DNA of 64,000 nt from Halobacillus salinarum (GCF_022919095.1 NZ_CP095073.1:372001-436000), one strand, 5' to 3'. Positions 28,809 through 38,177 are shown, counted from the stretch's first letter. Made by a program: numbers and translations. Notes: generated from the sequence alone by a model not told the origin.

Positions 28809-30145
28809 AGGTTGAATCCTTAAAAACGATTATTCTCGTCATTTTAATTGTATTTAGCCTGCTTTTAACCGGAGCGATCTGGAATTACCAGCCGACAGAA
28901 GATAAGGTCCAGGATGATGAAGGTCTGATCGAAAACACCGAAATCAGCGGCACGACTCAGACGATGAGCAGTCTGCTCGTTCCGGAAAAAGTCGTTTTTT
29001 CGGAAAATAGCAAGTATTACTCTTATAAAAACAAAGAAAATGTCAAAGAGCTGTTCAACAGCCTGCAAAATGTCACATTGCTGGACATCAGCTCAACGCA
29101 GACAACCGGTCTTCCTGATGCGGATAAAATGGCGGAGTTTATTTTTCCGACTTCGATTCCTTCGGATGTGATCGCCAACATTTTCAAAGTCGACAGTACG
29201 AATTCGTTTATTTCCAATATCGACTTTAACCGGATCTTTATCATTTATCCCGAGAATGCAGGCGAAGGAGCGTCAGCCCAAGTCTGGTTTGTTAATCAAA
29301 ACAATGAAAAAGTGCTGGTTGCCACGCTGCCTGAAAACGGGGCAAATGCGGTGATCAGAGACTTGGACGATCATAAACAGCGGTTAACCGAGCAGTTTGT
29401 CTATGAACCGGAAGGAAACAATGAACGGATGTTCCTGCCTGTCGATGAAGTGAAGCTGCCGATAAAAGTCTTGACTTATACGGTACTGGAAACGACGCCG
29501 CTTAGAAACTCGCTGTTTTCCCGGGAATCGGTCGTCATCAACATTTCTGGAAAAGATAAACAGCTGCGGGGCAACAATAAGCTGCTTACTATGACCGATG
29601 AAAAGTGGATGAAGTACGTCGATTTTAATTCCAGCCCGATCGACAATGCCCCGAACATGAGCAAATACGACATCATGTCGACGACGCTCAGCTACATCAA
29701 TGACCAAAAAGGCTGGACGGATCCATTCCGGTTATCGAATGTGTCCACCAACCCGCAGACAATCGATTTTAGAATGTACAACAGCGGCTATCCGATTTTG
29801 GCAAGCGACCGGGGAATTTCGTCCATGTCCTTAACGTATAACAAGCAGAACGGCAACATCAGCGAATATGTGCGGCCGTTAATTAAATTTGAGACGTATC
29901 AATATAACGAATCCCAGCAGGAAGCGCTGCCCTCAGGCCAGCAAGTCGTCGATTATATTACGACGGACCCCAAGTACAGCGTCAGTCACATTGATGATAT
30001 TCAGCCTGGATACAGCTTAGTTCAGCAGCCGAGCGGCTCTCCGGTGTACAACCTGCTTCCTTACTGGTTTGTCCATGAAAGCGGACAGTGGAGACAGCTG
30101 GATACGAAAAAAATTAAAGCAGCGGTCAGTCAGGGGGCGAGCTAA
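28805..30145 (+). CDS. walH: WalK-regulatory membrane protein WalH
   Basis: The 446-residue protein (YycH family) has one N-terminal helix (about 8-25) and a large extracytoplasmic domain. With WalI it forms a membrane complex with WalK and tunes kinase activity. Identification rests on position between walK and walI, length and topology, and on family-like segments such as LLPYWFVHESGQWRQL at the end. It overlaps walK by four bases. Confidence 0.92.
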   Translation: MKVESLKTIILVILIVFSLLLTGAIWNYQPTEDKVQDDEGLIENTEISGTTQTMSSLLVPEKVVFSENSKYYSYKNKENVKELFNSLQNVTLLDISSTQTTGLPDADKMAEFIFPTSIPSDVIANIFKVDSTNSFISNIDFNRIFIIYPENAGEGASAQVWFVNQNNEKVLVATLPENGANAVIRDLDDHKQRLTEQFVYEPEGNNERMFLPVDEVKLPIKVLTYTVLETTPLRNSLFSRESVVINISGKDKQLRGNNKLLTMTDEKWMKYVDFNSSPIDNAPNMSKYDIMSTTLSYINDQKGWTDPFRLSNVSTNPQTIDFRMYNSGYPILASDRGISSMSLTYNKQNGNISEYVRPLIKFETYQYNESQQEALPSGQQVVDYITTDPKYSVSHIDDIQPGYSLVQQPSGSPVYNLLPYWFVHESGQWRQLDTKKIKAAVSQGAS

Positions 30146-30146
30146 T

Positions 30147-31031
30147 ATGCAATGGGGACAAATTAAGACTTTGTTCATCGTGAGCTTTCTCATCCTTGAT
30201 TTATTCCTCCTGCAGCAATTTTTATCCAAGCAGGATACGAACGAGCTGACTACCCTGTCTCCTTCTCAGGAAGAACTGGAGGATATGGACATCGATTTAT
30301 CGAATGTCCCGGAGGAAAAGCCGATCCTCAAAGTGATGAAGGCAAAACCGGATGAGTTTGCTGAGGAAAATATCGAGGAAATTCACGACCTGGATCAAGA
30401 CCAGCAGGAGTACAAAATTATTGACGACCGGCTGCTTGTTTCCGTGTTTAAAGATCCGATCAAAATCGATGAGGATAACGTGACGGAGCAGGTGAGCAAG
30501 TATGTGCCTTTCGCCAGTCAATACTCGTATTGGACGTGGAATAAAGAGAAGCATGTCATCATCTTTTTTCAAAAAGCCAATAACCATACGATTTATTACA
30601 ATAAAGGCGGGGCGCTCATTATTAAGGTCGACGATGGAAAAATGACGAAGTATTCGGCCTCCCTGCTTAATATTTCTGATGAAGAGTTTGGGGAGCAGGC
30701 GGATCTGATCGCTCCGATCGCAGCGGTCCAGCAGCTGCGGGACTCCCTTTCCAAAGGGGACGAGATTACAGAAATGAATTTGGGTTATTATTCCAATATT
30801 AACTTGAACCTGCTCGTGGAAAACGGGGCGCAAGTGTTTAATCCGACCTGGAAGATTACCGTTAACGGCGAAGATGAATATTTTGTCGACGCGTTAAAAG
30901 GGACGTTGTTATCGATGGATGAAGGTAAATTTATAGACAAATCGATCGCAACGTTGGAAAATAACACCAAGGATCCAACCGATATCCCAAAACCAAATAA
31001 TGAAAGGAGTTCAAATGGTGAATCGCAGTAA
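30147..31031 (+). CDS. walI: WalK-regulatory membrane protein WalI
   Basis: The 294-residue protein (YycI family) begins MQWGQIKTLFIVSFLILDLFLLQQF, a single membrane anchor as expected, followed by an extracytoplasmic domain. The ATG at 30147, one base after the walH stop, is chosen over longer in-frame starts inside walH because it has GGGGGCG upstream and gives the family N terminus. It partners WalH in controlling WalK. Confidence 0.93.
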   Translation: MQWGQIKTLFIVSFLILDLFLLQQFLSKQDTNELTTLSPSQEELEDMDIDLSNVPEEKPILKVMKAKPDEFAEENIEEIHDLDQDQQEYKIIDDRLLVSVFKDPIKIDEDNVTEQVSKYVPFASQYSYWTWNKEKHVIIFFQKANNHTIYYNKGGALIIKVDDGKMTKYSASLLNISDEEFGEQADLIAPIAAVQQLRDSLSKGDEITEMNLGYYSNINLNLLVENGAQVFNPTWKITVNGEDEYFVDALKGTLLSMDEGKFIDKSIATLENNTKDPTDIPKPNNERSSNGESQ

Positions 31032-31046
31032 ATGGAGTGGAGATTT

Positions 31047-31841
31047 ATGACGTTACGTTTCAGCGTGTTAGCTTCAGGCAGTACTGGCAATGCCTTTTAT
31101 ATAGATTCAGGTGATGAAAAGATTCTGGTGGATGCAGGATTAAGCGGCAAGAAAATGGAAGGCTTATTAAGGCAGGTCGACGTGGACCCGGCGCAGCTCA
31201 CGAGAATCCTGGTCACCCACGAGCATAGTGACCACATTAAAGGGCTCGGCATTATGGCGAGAAGGTATAAGCTCCCGATCTACGCCAACGAGAAAACGTG
31301 GAAAGCGATGGACGGGCAGATCGGGAAGGTCCCCTTGGATCAGAAATTCATCTTCAACATGGAAGCGGCTCAGACGTTTGGCGGCATCGATGTTGAATCC
31401 TTCGCTGTCTCCCATGATGCCGCAGAGCCGATGTTTTTCACGTTTCGCAAAGACGGAAAAAAAGTGGCGCTCGTCACCGACCTTGGCTACGTATCGGAAC
31501 GAATCAAAAAAACCGTCGAAGGCGCGGATGCTTTTATTTTTGAATCGAATCATGACGTAAGCATGCTCCGGATGGGACGGTACCCTTGGAACGTCAAACG
31601 CAGAATACTGGGGGATTCCGGCCACGTATCGAACGAGGACTGTGCCTATGCGCTGACCGACGTCATTACCGATAAGACGAAGCGGATTTACCTGGCGCAT
31701 TTAAGTCTTGATAATAACATGAAGGATCTGGCCCGCATGTCTGTAGAAAATGTGTTAAAGGAACGCGGCTTTGAGATTGGCTCGCGAATTGAGCTCCACG
31801 ACACCGATCCGGTGGAGGCTACGCCAATTTACACAGTATAA
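31047..31841 (+). CDS. walJ: MBL-fold hydrolase WalJ
   Basis: The 264-residue protein (YycJ) is a metallo-beta-lactamase-fold enzyme with 5'-3' exonuclease activity in relatives, proposed to link wall signalling to DNA processing. Metal ligands are visible in [13 protein letters not shown] (about residues 57-69) and in the histidines of DSGHVSNE and YLAHLS. The ATG at 31047 is preferred to one at 31032, which abuts the walI stop, because GTGGAG lies at proper spacing. Confidence 0.94.
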   Translation: MTLRFSVLASGSTGNAFYIDSGDEKILVDAGLSGKKMEGLLRQVDVDPAQLTRILVTHEHSDHIKGLGIMARRYKLPIYANEKTWKAMDGQIGKVPLDQKFIFNMEAAQTFGGIDVESFAVSHDAAEPMFFTFRKDGKKVALVTDLGYVSERIKKTVEGADAFIFESNHDVSMLRMGRYPWNVKRRILGDSGHVSNEDCAYALTDVITDKTKRIYLAHLSLDNNMKDLARMSVENVLKERGFEIGSRIELHDTDPVEATPIYTV

Positions 31842-31916
31842 ACGTTTTATTTTTGAGGTTTAAAGGAAAGAATATCATGGAGAGGTTTCGAGGACGAAAG
31901 GATAGGTGAATAAGCT

Positions 31917-33143
31917 GTGGGCTATTATGACGATCACTCACCAGCTACTCAGCAACGAAAGCACCGCCGCCGCTGGGTTATGCCAACGATCGTTGGAGTA
32001 ATCCTTGGGGCAGTGTTGGTTTTGTTAGCTTTACCAGCACTTGTACAGACAGAGCTGCTTCCTTATGACATTACCATTCCAGAGGATGAAAGCGGCCTGG
32101 TCGAAGGAGAAACAGGGTTAACAGGAAACACGCCGAAGCAAGTATCCGTAGATGTTTCCACGCAGATCACCGACATAGTGGATAAAGTCACGCCATCGGT
32201 CGTTGGGGTTGTGAACATGCAGTCTCAATCGGATTTTTGGACAGAGCAATCCGGCTCCCCACAAGAAGCAGGGATTGGTTCAGGAGTTATTTATAAGAAA
32301 CAAGATGGAACAGCTTACGTGGTGACGAACAATCACGTGATCGAGGGAGCAAATGAGATTGAAGTGGTCTTATCAGACGAAACGAGGATTAAGGCCCAGT
32401 TAGTCGGCAGTGATTTGTTCACAGATTTAGCTGTACTTAAAATGCCTGCAGATAAAGTAGGCGACCCGATTGAACTTGGTGATTCTGACAACTTGAAAGT
32501 CGGCGAACCGGCTGTGGCCATTGGGAATCCGTTAGGCCTTCGTTTTTCCGGCTCCGTAACGAAAGGGGTCATCAGCGGGAAACAGCGGGCGATTCCGCAG
32601 GATTTTAACGGAGATGGCTTGGAGGACTGGCAGGCTGAGGTTATTCAGACCGATGCCGCTATCAATCCAGGGAACAGCGGCGGCGCTTTGATCAACATCG
32701 AAGGCAAGCTTGTCGGCATCAACTCGATGAAAATTGCAGAATCTGCCGTAGAAGGCATTGGTTTTGCCATTCCGATCAATTCAGCGATGCCGATCATTAA
32801 TGAACTTGAGAAGTACGGCAAGGTGAACCGTCCTTATATCGGTGTAGAAGCCTATGGACTGGACGAAGTGCCTTCTTCTGAATGGCAGAATACGCTGAAG
32901 CTTCCGAAAGAAGTGAAAGGCGGGCTGTACATCCGCAGCATTAAGCAGATGTCTCCAGCGGATAAAGCAGGATTGAAGCCGCTTGATGTGATCGTGAAAC
33001 TGGACAGCAAGAAGGTCGAATCGATCATCGACTTGCGTAAATATCTCTATGATAAAAAAGATCCTGGTGATGAGATGAAGATCACTTATTACCGTGACGG
33101 CAAGAAAGAAACGACAACCATCACACTTGGATCGCAGCAGTAA
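31917..33143 (+). CDS. htrA: HtrA-type membrane serine protease (YycK)
   Basis: The 408-residue S1C protease has a short basic cytosolic tail, one membrane helix (about 22-43), a trypsin-like domain and a C-terminal PDZ domain (about 310-400). The triad is visible as His in NNHVIEGA, Asp in TDLAVLKM and Ser in NPGNSGGALIN. It degrades or refolds damaged secreted proteins. The start is GTG with a modest AAAGGATAGG ribosome site. It closes the wal cluster, as in B. subtilis. Confidence 0.95.
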   Translation: MGYYDDHSPATQQRKHRRRWVMPTIVGVILGAVLVLLALPALVQTELLPYDITIPEDESGLVEGETGLTGNTPKQVSVDVSTQITDIVDKVTPSVVGVVNMQSQSDFWTEQSGSPQEAGIGSGVIYKKQDGTAYVVTNNHVIEGANEIEVVLSDETRIKAQLVGSDLFTDLAVLKMPADKVGDPIELGDSDNLKVGEPAVAIGNPLGLRFSGSVTKGVISGKQRAIPQDFNGDGLEDWQAEVIQTDAAINPGNSGGALINIEGKLVGINSMKIAESAVEGIGFAIPINSAMPIINELEKYGKVNRPYIGVEAYGLDEVPSSEWQNTLKLPKEVKGGLYIRSIKQMSPADKAGLKPLDVIVKLDSKKVESIIDLRKYLYDKKDPGDEMKITYYRDGKKETTTITLGSQQ

Positions 33144-33150
33144 GGAAGAG

Positions 33151-33187
33151 ACGTGTATACCTTTACCTCAGGTATACACGTTTTTTA
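33151..33187 (+). terminator. terminator after htrA
   Basis: CGTGTATACC/GGTATACACG with a nine-base loop runs into six T, ending the wal transcription unit. Confidence 0.85.
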
Positions 33188-33239
33188 CATTTTTAACTAA
33201 AATCGTTGGTGTGCAAGGAGTTGACGCCGCTTAAAATGA

Positions 33240-33641
33240 TTATCCACAGCCTGTGAATAATATTCTGGATAACATACATATATGGTGGCGAACATAAATT
33301 CTACTACCATATACGCAAGTAGATTTGTGCATATGTGGATATTTTTGTGTATAACCTGTTCATAGTAGAGGACAACTTGTGTATATCAAACTGTATAGAT
33401 CCCCTGTGTATAAGTCTGTGGATAATTGTTAGTAACTGATCTCGTTAGAACTTTTTCAGGAATTTCAAATCAGCCAATCACTATTCAGAACAGGGTGTTC
33501 TGGGAGAATTTCCTTTTTTGAGAATATTAAAAGTTTTCCACAGACCCTGTGAAAAAACGAATAGATGAATGATTGTAAAGGAAATGTGAATAACTATTTA
33601 CAATTAAAAATAATTGTGCTGCCATGAAAAACTGTGGATAA
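33240..33641. other. DnaA-box cluster in a 687-base non-coding region
   Basis: Seven exact TTATNCACA boxes occur: forward at 33240, and reverse at 33252, 33346, 33405, 33417, 33585 and 33633 (each nine bases). Near matches lie at 33334, 33378, 33534 and 33548. Two pairs are spaced by 12 bases. The surrounding DNA is AT-rich and no gene is seen between 33144 and 33830. B. subtilis carries a DnaA-box cluster at the comparable place beside yydA, downstream of htrA, which limits over-initiation by titrating DnaA; the same role is inferred. Without dnaA or dnaN nearby it is unlikely to be oriC itself. Confidence 0.8.
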
Positions 33642-33830
33642 CTGGAAATTACTTTTCGACTAAAAAAAATCGATCGATGTAGATTTATGATTTTTTTTGG
33701 ATTAGAAACTTCCTACCCATTAACGGTATACGATAGCTTGAATTCCGTTAGTTTCCCAGGCAGGGGATAAAAAATTTTCCATTAAGGGACATGTTTCGTA
33801 AAATAAAAAGGAGAAGGAGGAGAATTCCCT

Positions 33831-34859
33831 ATGATCGATTTACGAAGTGATACGGTGACGAAGCCCACTTCTGCTATGAGAATGGCAGCTTTTGAAGCAG
33901 AAGTGGGAGATGATGTGTACGGCGAGGACCCAACGGTCAGACGATTGGAGGAAATGGCGGCGGAGAAGCTTGGCAAAGAGGCGGCTTTATTTGTAACGAG
34001 CGGGACGCAAGGCAACCAAATCGCCATACTTACCCACTGCCAGCCCGGCCAGGAGGTTGTGCTGGAAGCGGAATCGCACCTGTTTTTATACGAAGGCGCA
34101 GCGATGTCCGCATTTGCCGGGGTGCAGCCGCGTACCATCAAAGGGATTCGCGGAGCGATGAATCCCGAAGAGATTAAGGCAAGCATTCGGGCGGAGGATG
34201 TGCATTTTCCGGAAACCGGGTTGATTTGTCTTGAGAACACGCATAACAAATCGGGCGGCTCCATCGTACCGCTGGAAAACATGCAGGCGATTTATGATGT
34301 GGCACGAAGCTGCCAGATTCCTGTCCACTTAGATGGTGCCCGGTTATTCAATGCTGCTGTCGCTTCCGGGATTTCGGCTGCCCGGTATGCGGATCAGGCG
34401 GATACCGTTCAGTTTTGCCTGTCCAAAGGTCTCGGTGCTCCGGCGGGTTCGATCATTGCCGGCTCCCAGGCGTTTATAACAAAAGCGAGAAAATGGCGCA
34501 AACGGTTAGGAGGCGGGCTCAGGCAGGCGGGAATCATTGCCGCACCAGGGATTGTCGCCTTAACCGATATGGTCGAACGCTTAAGTATCGACCACCAGCT
34601 TGCGCAGCAATTGGCAGCCGGCATTGCACAGATACCGAAGCTCACGATCGATAATGTGGTAGAGACGAATATGGTCGTCCTCAATGTCAGCCGCCTCGGC
34701 GTCACGGCCGAGCAATTTTCAAACGAGCTGAAAAAGACAGGCGTGCTCGCAAATCCATCGGGTCCGCAGACGGTGCGGTTTGTCACGAATTTTGACGTAG
34801 AGGAAGCAGATATTACCTACGCCCTGGAGAACATTCAAACGTGTGCCCGGTCCTTTTAA
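33831..34859 (+). CDS. ltaE: low-specificity L-threonine aldolase
   Basis: The 342-residue PLP enzyme cleaves threonine or allo-threonine to glycine and acetaldehyde. It begins with the family motif MIDLRSDTVTKPT, contains GDDVYGEDPTV and the cofactor-binding HLDGARLFNAA, and carries the Schiff-base lysine in CLSKGLGAPAGS (about residue 202). Length is typical. The ATG has a strong AGGAGG site. In B. subtilis rlmH follows htrA here, so this gene marks a local rearrangement. Confidence 0.94.
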   Translation: MIDLRSDTVTKPTSAMRMAAFEAEVGDDVYGEDPTVRRLEEMAAEKLGKEAALFVTSGTQGNQIAILTHCQPGQEVVLEAESHLFLYEGAAMSAFAGVQPRTIKGIRGAMNPEEIKASIRAEDVHFPETGLICLENTHNKSGGSIVPLENMQAIYDVARSCQIPVHLDGARLFNAAVASGISAARYADQADTVQFCLSKGLGAPAGSIIAGSQAFITKARKWRKRLGGGLRQAGIIAAPGIVALTDMVERLSIDHQLAQQLAAGIAQIPKLTIDNVVETNMVVLNVSRLGVTAEQFSNELKKTGVLANPSGPQTVRFVTNFDVEEADITYALENIQTCARSF

Positions 34860-35021
34860 CGGAAAAAAGGAAAATGCTTTCAAAAAAAAGGAAAAACGAA
34901 GCATATTTGCGGCTCCATCCACATAATTTTTAACAAAGAGCCCAATTTCGAAACCTCCCTTGGTTTATTGCCCCTTCACCTTTGGTATCAGATTTTTCAT
35001 CAAACATTTGGAGGTGGTCCC

Positions 35022-35204
35022 ATGTCGGAAGTGGAAACTGGTCAACGGATTCAAAAGCCGCCGTTAGCCCATGAGCATACCTTCGCTGAAATGTTTGATA
35101 AAGATCGCTTTGATGATGGCATACCATTGGAAGAACTGAGCAGGCATCTGCGACGTACGAAATCCTACAAACGGAAGAAGTACAGCAGGTTACGGCTTAA
35201 ATAA
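35022..35204 (+). CDS. small basic protein of unknown function
   Basis: I do not recognise this 60-residue protein. It is soluble, with an acidic centre (FAEMFDKDRFDDGIPLEELSRHL) and a very basic C terminus (RRTKSYKRKKYSRLRLK), which could bind nucleic acid. The ATG at 35022 has TTGGAGGTGG at ideal spacing and a strong terminator follows, so it is a genuine single gene. A longer in-frame start at 34968 lacks a ribosome site. Confidence 0.7.
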   Translation: MSEVETGQRIQKPPLAHEHTFAEMFDKDRFDDGIPLEELSRHLRRTKSYKRKKYSRLRLK

Positions 35205-35210
35205 GAAGGG

Positions 35211-35238
35211 ACCCCGAGTTGACCTCCGGGGTTTTTTT
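35211..35238 (+). terminator. terminator after the small basic gene
   Basis: ACCCCGAG and CTCCGGGGT form a GC-rich stem followed by seven T. Confidence 0.8.
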
Positions 35239-35500
35239 CTGTGTATAAAAAGAAAAAAGGGCGTTCATTTTCTATGAAAGGGGAGGGTCTTTAGTAGAAG
35301 CTCCTTTCCATGTGCAGGTGCTCAGAAAAATTGTTGAAAAAACTGGACGATTGTTGTGAAACAGAAGAAATATGCGAATGGCTATCTCCATCAGTCCATG
35401 CTTTTTCAGGGTTACCAGCATATGAAATAGTAAGTCAAAAAAATAGAAGGTAACGGACACTTCTGTGTCTTTTGACATTACGACTAAAGGAGTGAAAGAA

Positions 35501-36310
35501 ATGAAAAAAAACACGGGCTGCTCTAACAACTATAAGTGTCCAGCACAACTTCCCAGCAACAAGGCAAAAACAAAAAGTGTGAACTGTGAAGTCATCGACG
35601 CTTCGCTTGATTTAACAGGGGAGATCCCAAGTGCGGTAGATATTCCTGTTGCACTTGCGGATGTTATTCTAGAAGCAGATGTTGAAGCGGACATTCATCT
35701 GCCTACGCCTGCGAGGGAAATTAAGTGGATTCGCAAGAACATTTCGTTGAAGCAATGTAAAGCGGTTCCATCTATTTTAGATTTACAAAATCTAACCGTA
35801 AAAATCTTTGTGACCGGTGTCATCCACAAAAACATTCAATACGTGGAGGATACGACTGGTTTTATTAGAGATTATGGTGTAGATGTGGCGTTTACATGTT
35901 CAGAAACGGTTGAATTGGAAAACCCGATTCAATACCCTGTGCTTGGAGTTCCATTCAGCGTAAAAAGCTCAGTGCTTGAGCGTAGAGAGCTTGCTTATGA
36001 TGGCCATGGTGCAGACCTTTGCACAGATGGATCCTTGACGTTTGAAATCTACAATGAACCTATCTCCTGTAAATTGATTGCGTCTGCTGTCAATGAAATC
36101 GACTTGCACAAAGATTTCGACAGCTGGGGAAGATTCAGCAAAATTACGGAGAAAGCGGAAGTCATTCTTGTCTTCAAGCTGCTGCAAACACAGCAAATCG
36201 CCACAAACGTGGACAATGGTATGACCGCTGAAGGCGAAACTCAAGCTTCTCAGCCGAAGTATCCAACCGCAAGCGAACGCTTCAAAAATGTGATTCGCAG
36301 AGTAAGATAA
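35501..36310 (+). CDS. SPOCS/DUF3794-like spore-coat-type protein, paralogue 1
   Basis: The 269-residue protein has a short Cys- and Lys-rich N terminus (NTGCSNNYKCPAQ) and two segments shared with its neighbours: ADIHLPTPAREIKWIRKNISLKQC (about 70-95) and a strand motif VTGVIHKNIQYVED (about 105-118). These resemble the SPOCS/DUF3794 and CsxC-like modules of spore morphogenetic and coat proteins; the assignment is from memory of the family. No signal peptide is seen, as expected for mother-cell assembly. The ATG at 35501 has AAAGGAGTG upstream. It is convergent with three paralogues. Confidence 0.75.
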   Translation: MKKNTGCSNNYKCPAQLPSNKAKTKSVNCEVIDASLDLTGEIPSAVDIPVALADVILEADVEADIHLPTPAREIKWIRKNISLKQCKAVPSILDLQNLTVKIFVTGVIHKNIQYVEDTTGFIRDYGVDVAFTCSETVELENPIQYPVLGVPFSVKSSVLERRELAYDGHGADLCTDGSLTFEIYNEPISCKLIASAVNEIDLHKDFDSWGRFSKITEKAEVILVFKLLQTQQIATNVDNGMTAEGETQASQPKYPTASERFKNVIRRVR

Positions 36311-36312
36311 CT

Positions 36313-36356
36313 AAAAAACAAGGTGTCTCACAAAAGTGGGACACCTTGTTTTTTTA
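36313..36356. terminator. bidirectional terminator between convergent SPOCS-like genes
   Basis: AACAAGGTGTC(T)CAC and its complement pair around a five-base loop with A and T runs on either side, serving both converging genes. Confidence 0.85.
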
Positions 36357-37307
36357 TCGTTGAACATGCAAGTACTGCCTTTGGAAGATCGTAATGGAGA
36401 CGATCACATTGGCTTGAAGGCAAATCTCCCCATCCCTTTGGGCGGATTCTTCATAGGACACAATCGCTACATCATTCACTTCAATCGATGGAGGCTCGGC
36501 GTACGTATCAAATGTTCCGGAATGCGTACTTACTCCAGTTCCATCTGCATGGCGGAAGGTGTACTCAGCTTCCTGGCTGTACGGCAGCTCTGGCTGAACC
36601 GTCCATTGTGGAGATATTGTCTTTTCGATGACGATCTCTGTTTTAAAGGAATGAATCGTTTGGGAAGAAGAGGTGTATTCCACATCCACTTCCACAATTC
36701 CTTTAAAGAACAGGACGTGGTCAACTACTTCCCCGCGGTAAGATTTGAGACGCCATCGTACAGGGTTTAAGACGGTTCCTGAACGGATGACGTCCAGACA
36801 CTTCCATACGTCGATATCCAAAAGAGCATCGGCAAGTCTGACAGGCAGCTTCACCAGGACGGATGGGGGATCTTCATACGGGCAGCACGGAGGAGAGGAC
36901 TCGATGACTTCGATGCATTCCTCTTCGGCTGGTTCGGCCGGTAATGGAGCCGGCAGGCGTTCTTCCTCCTTTGGGCAGACTTCTTCCACTAAGGGAGGGA
37001 TGACGACCTCCTGTTTCTCTTCAATTTCGTCTACAGAGCGGTCGATGCTTTCGTCCTCCGTAAAGAAGGTCTCCTCCTCTTCCTCACAGTGCAACTCCTC
37101 GTCTGCTTCTTCCTGCGCTACTAACATCCTTATTTTTTCCCAATCTTCTTCCGGAATTTTTTTCTTTTTTTCCGAAGGCAGTTCATCGACTTGTTTGCTT
37201 GAGACCTTCGGAGGCTGAAAAAATACCGGGTGTGCGCGATTGTCTTTTTTTCTGAAATTCTTCATATCTATAGAAAGCTTCCAGGCGCGAAGCTTTGTTC
37301 CGTTCAC
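36354..37307 (-). CDS. SPOCS/DUF3794-like protein with acidic N-terminal region, paralogue 2
   Basis: Up to 317 residues. The first half is disordered and strongly acidic (EEADEELHCEEEEETFFTEDES; later many Glu and Pro), the second half (about 140-310) is a SPOCS-like domain with the strand FFKGIVEVDVEYTSS in place of the FVRKNIQY motif of the others. It follows paralogue 3 by 31 bases, so they form one operon. The start is uncertain: the GTG at 37307 fuses with a perfect AGGAGGTGA, leaving no spacing, while the ATG at 37265 has only a weak site. A coat or exosporium interaction role is inferred from the family. Confidence 0.7.
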   Translation of the reverse strand: MNGTKLRAWKLSIDMKNFRKKDNRAHPVFFQPPKVSSKQVDELPSEKKKKIPEEDWEKIRMLVAQEEADEELHCEEEEETFFTEDESIDRSVDEIEEKQEVVIPPLVEEVCPKEEERLPAPLPAEPAEEECIEVIESSPPCCPYEDPPSVLVKLPVRLADALLDIDVWKCLDVIRSGTVLNPVRWRLKSYRGEVVDHVLFFKGIVEVDVEYTSSSQTIHSFKTEIVIEKTISPQWTVQPELPYSQEAEYTFRHADGTGVSTHSGTFDTYAEPPSIEVNDVAIVSYEESAQRDGEICLQANVIVSITIFQRQYLHVQR

Positions 37308-37338
37308 CTCCTCAGCGATCTGTGAAGGTTATTCGCCT

Positions 37339-38070
37339 TTACGCATCATTCGTCGTTGAGGCCACTCGCAATTGCTGGTTCTGAAGGACTTTAATCGTAA
37401 AGTCGAGCACCATTTTTTCAACAGCCGTCGTGAAATAGCCTTCTTCAATCGGTGAGCTGCCCGGGAGCGGCTGTCTGTTCGTCGCTTCATCCCACTCAAT
37501 GATATGGCTCGAAATTAATTCACAATAAGGGAGCTCATTATAATACTGTTCACTTTCCTGGTGAAATTGGGAAAGGTCACTCGTCTGTACTTCATCTTTT
37601 TCAGGGAAGCCGGTTGGCAGCGGCCGTGAAACGAAGAAATCGAACTCTTCGCGGCTGTTCACTCTTGGAAGCACAGGCTTTGAAATATAGTGGTTGATTT
37701 CGGTGATCGTTTCAAATGGAAGATCCACGGTATAGGAATGCATGTCGGATGCAATGGAGGTCGTATTGTTTTCCTGTATATCAATGCTCGGGCTCGCGTA
37801 TTGAATGTTCTTGCGGACAAATCCTTTAATAAACAGCTTATTTGTAGGCAGCAGTAAGCGGCATTGCGTGATTTTTACACGTTTTTTAATATCTTTAATT
37901 TCCAACACAGGCTCTGGAAAATTGATTTCAGCGTCCATATCGACCTGGATCGTGAGTTCAGCAAGCACCACGGGTACTTTCGTAACGACTTTGCCAAGAC
38001 AGATATGAGGATCGTGTTCCTTGCAGTGCTTAATTGGTTCACAACTTTCTTTTTTTTCAAATTCAGACAT
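37339..38070 (-). CDS. SPOCS/DUF3794-like spore-coat-type protein, paralogue 3
   Basis: The 243-residue protein shares the block AEINFPEPVLEIKDIKKRVKITQC and LFIKGFVRKNIQYAS with paralogue 4, and the C-terminal TIKVLQNQQLRVAS. It also has the shared EEGYFTTAVEKM segment. The ATG at 38070 is chosen because GGGAGG lies six bases before it; an in-frame ATG at 38103 lacks a site. First gene of a two-gene minus-strand unit, preceded by a possible mother-cell sigma promoter. Confidence 0.78.
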   Translation of the reverse strand: MSEFEKKESCEPIKHCKEHDPHICLGKVVTKVPVVLAELTIQVDMDAEINFPEPVLEIKDIKKRVKITQCRLLLPTNKLFIKGFVRKNIQYASPSIDIQENNTTSIASDMHSYTVDLPFETITEINHYISKPVLPRVNSREEFDFFVSRPLPTGFPEKDEVQTSDLSQFHQESEQYYNELPYCELISSHIIEWDEATNRQPLPGSSPIEEGYFTTAVEKMVLDFTIKVLQNQQLRVASTTNDA

Positions 38071-38097
38071 AGGAGGGCCTCCCTCGTTAGGATGGTT

Positions 38098-38127
38098 CAT
38101 CATATGTAGTCATCTGCCCTCTGTATA
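38098..38127 (-). promoter_or_regulatory. possible mother-cell sigma (E or K) promoter
   Basis: On the minus strand CATATGATG (38098-38106) resembles the -10 of sigma-E/K promoters, and TATA (38124-38127) lies 17 bases upstream as in sigma-E -35 regions. It precedes the paralogue 3 gene by 28 bases. Confidence 0.35.
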
Positions 38128-38177
38128 GGCAGGCGCCCAGTTGAAGGGTGGTCCCGCTTGAAAATTATGGGAAATAT

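Noticed and set aside
30297-30833. 178-codon minus-strand frame inside walI
   Set aside because: Antisense shadow of a conserved gene, with no ribosome site.
33573-33590. Second WalR box, TGTAAA-N5-TGTGAA
   Set aside because: One core position deviates and it overlaps a DnaA box far from any wall gene.
33240-33641. Chromosomal origin oriC
   Set aside because: Box number would fit, but dnaA, dnaN, rpmH and an evident unwinding element are absent, and the wal-htrA block normally lies tens of kilobases from the origin. A DnaA-box cluster is the better reading.
36745-37218. 157-codon plus-strand frame rich in serine
   Set aside because: It is the antisense image of the acidic Glu-rich region of the minus-strand SPOCS-like gene.
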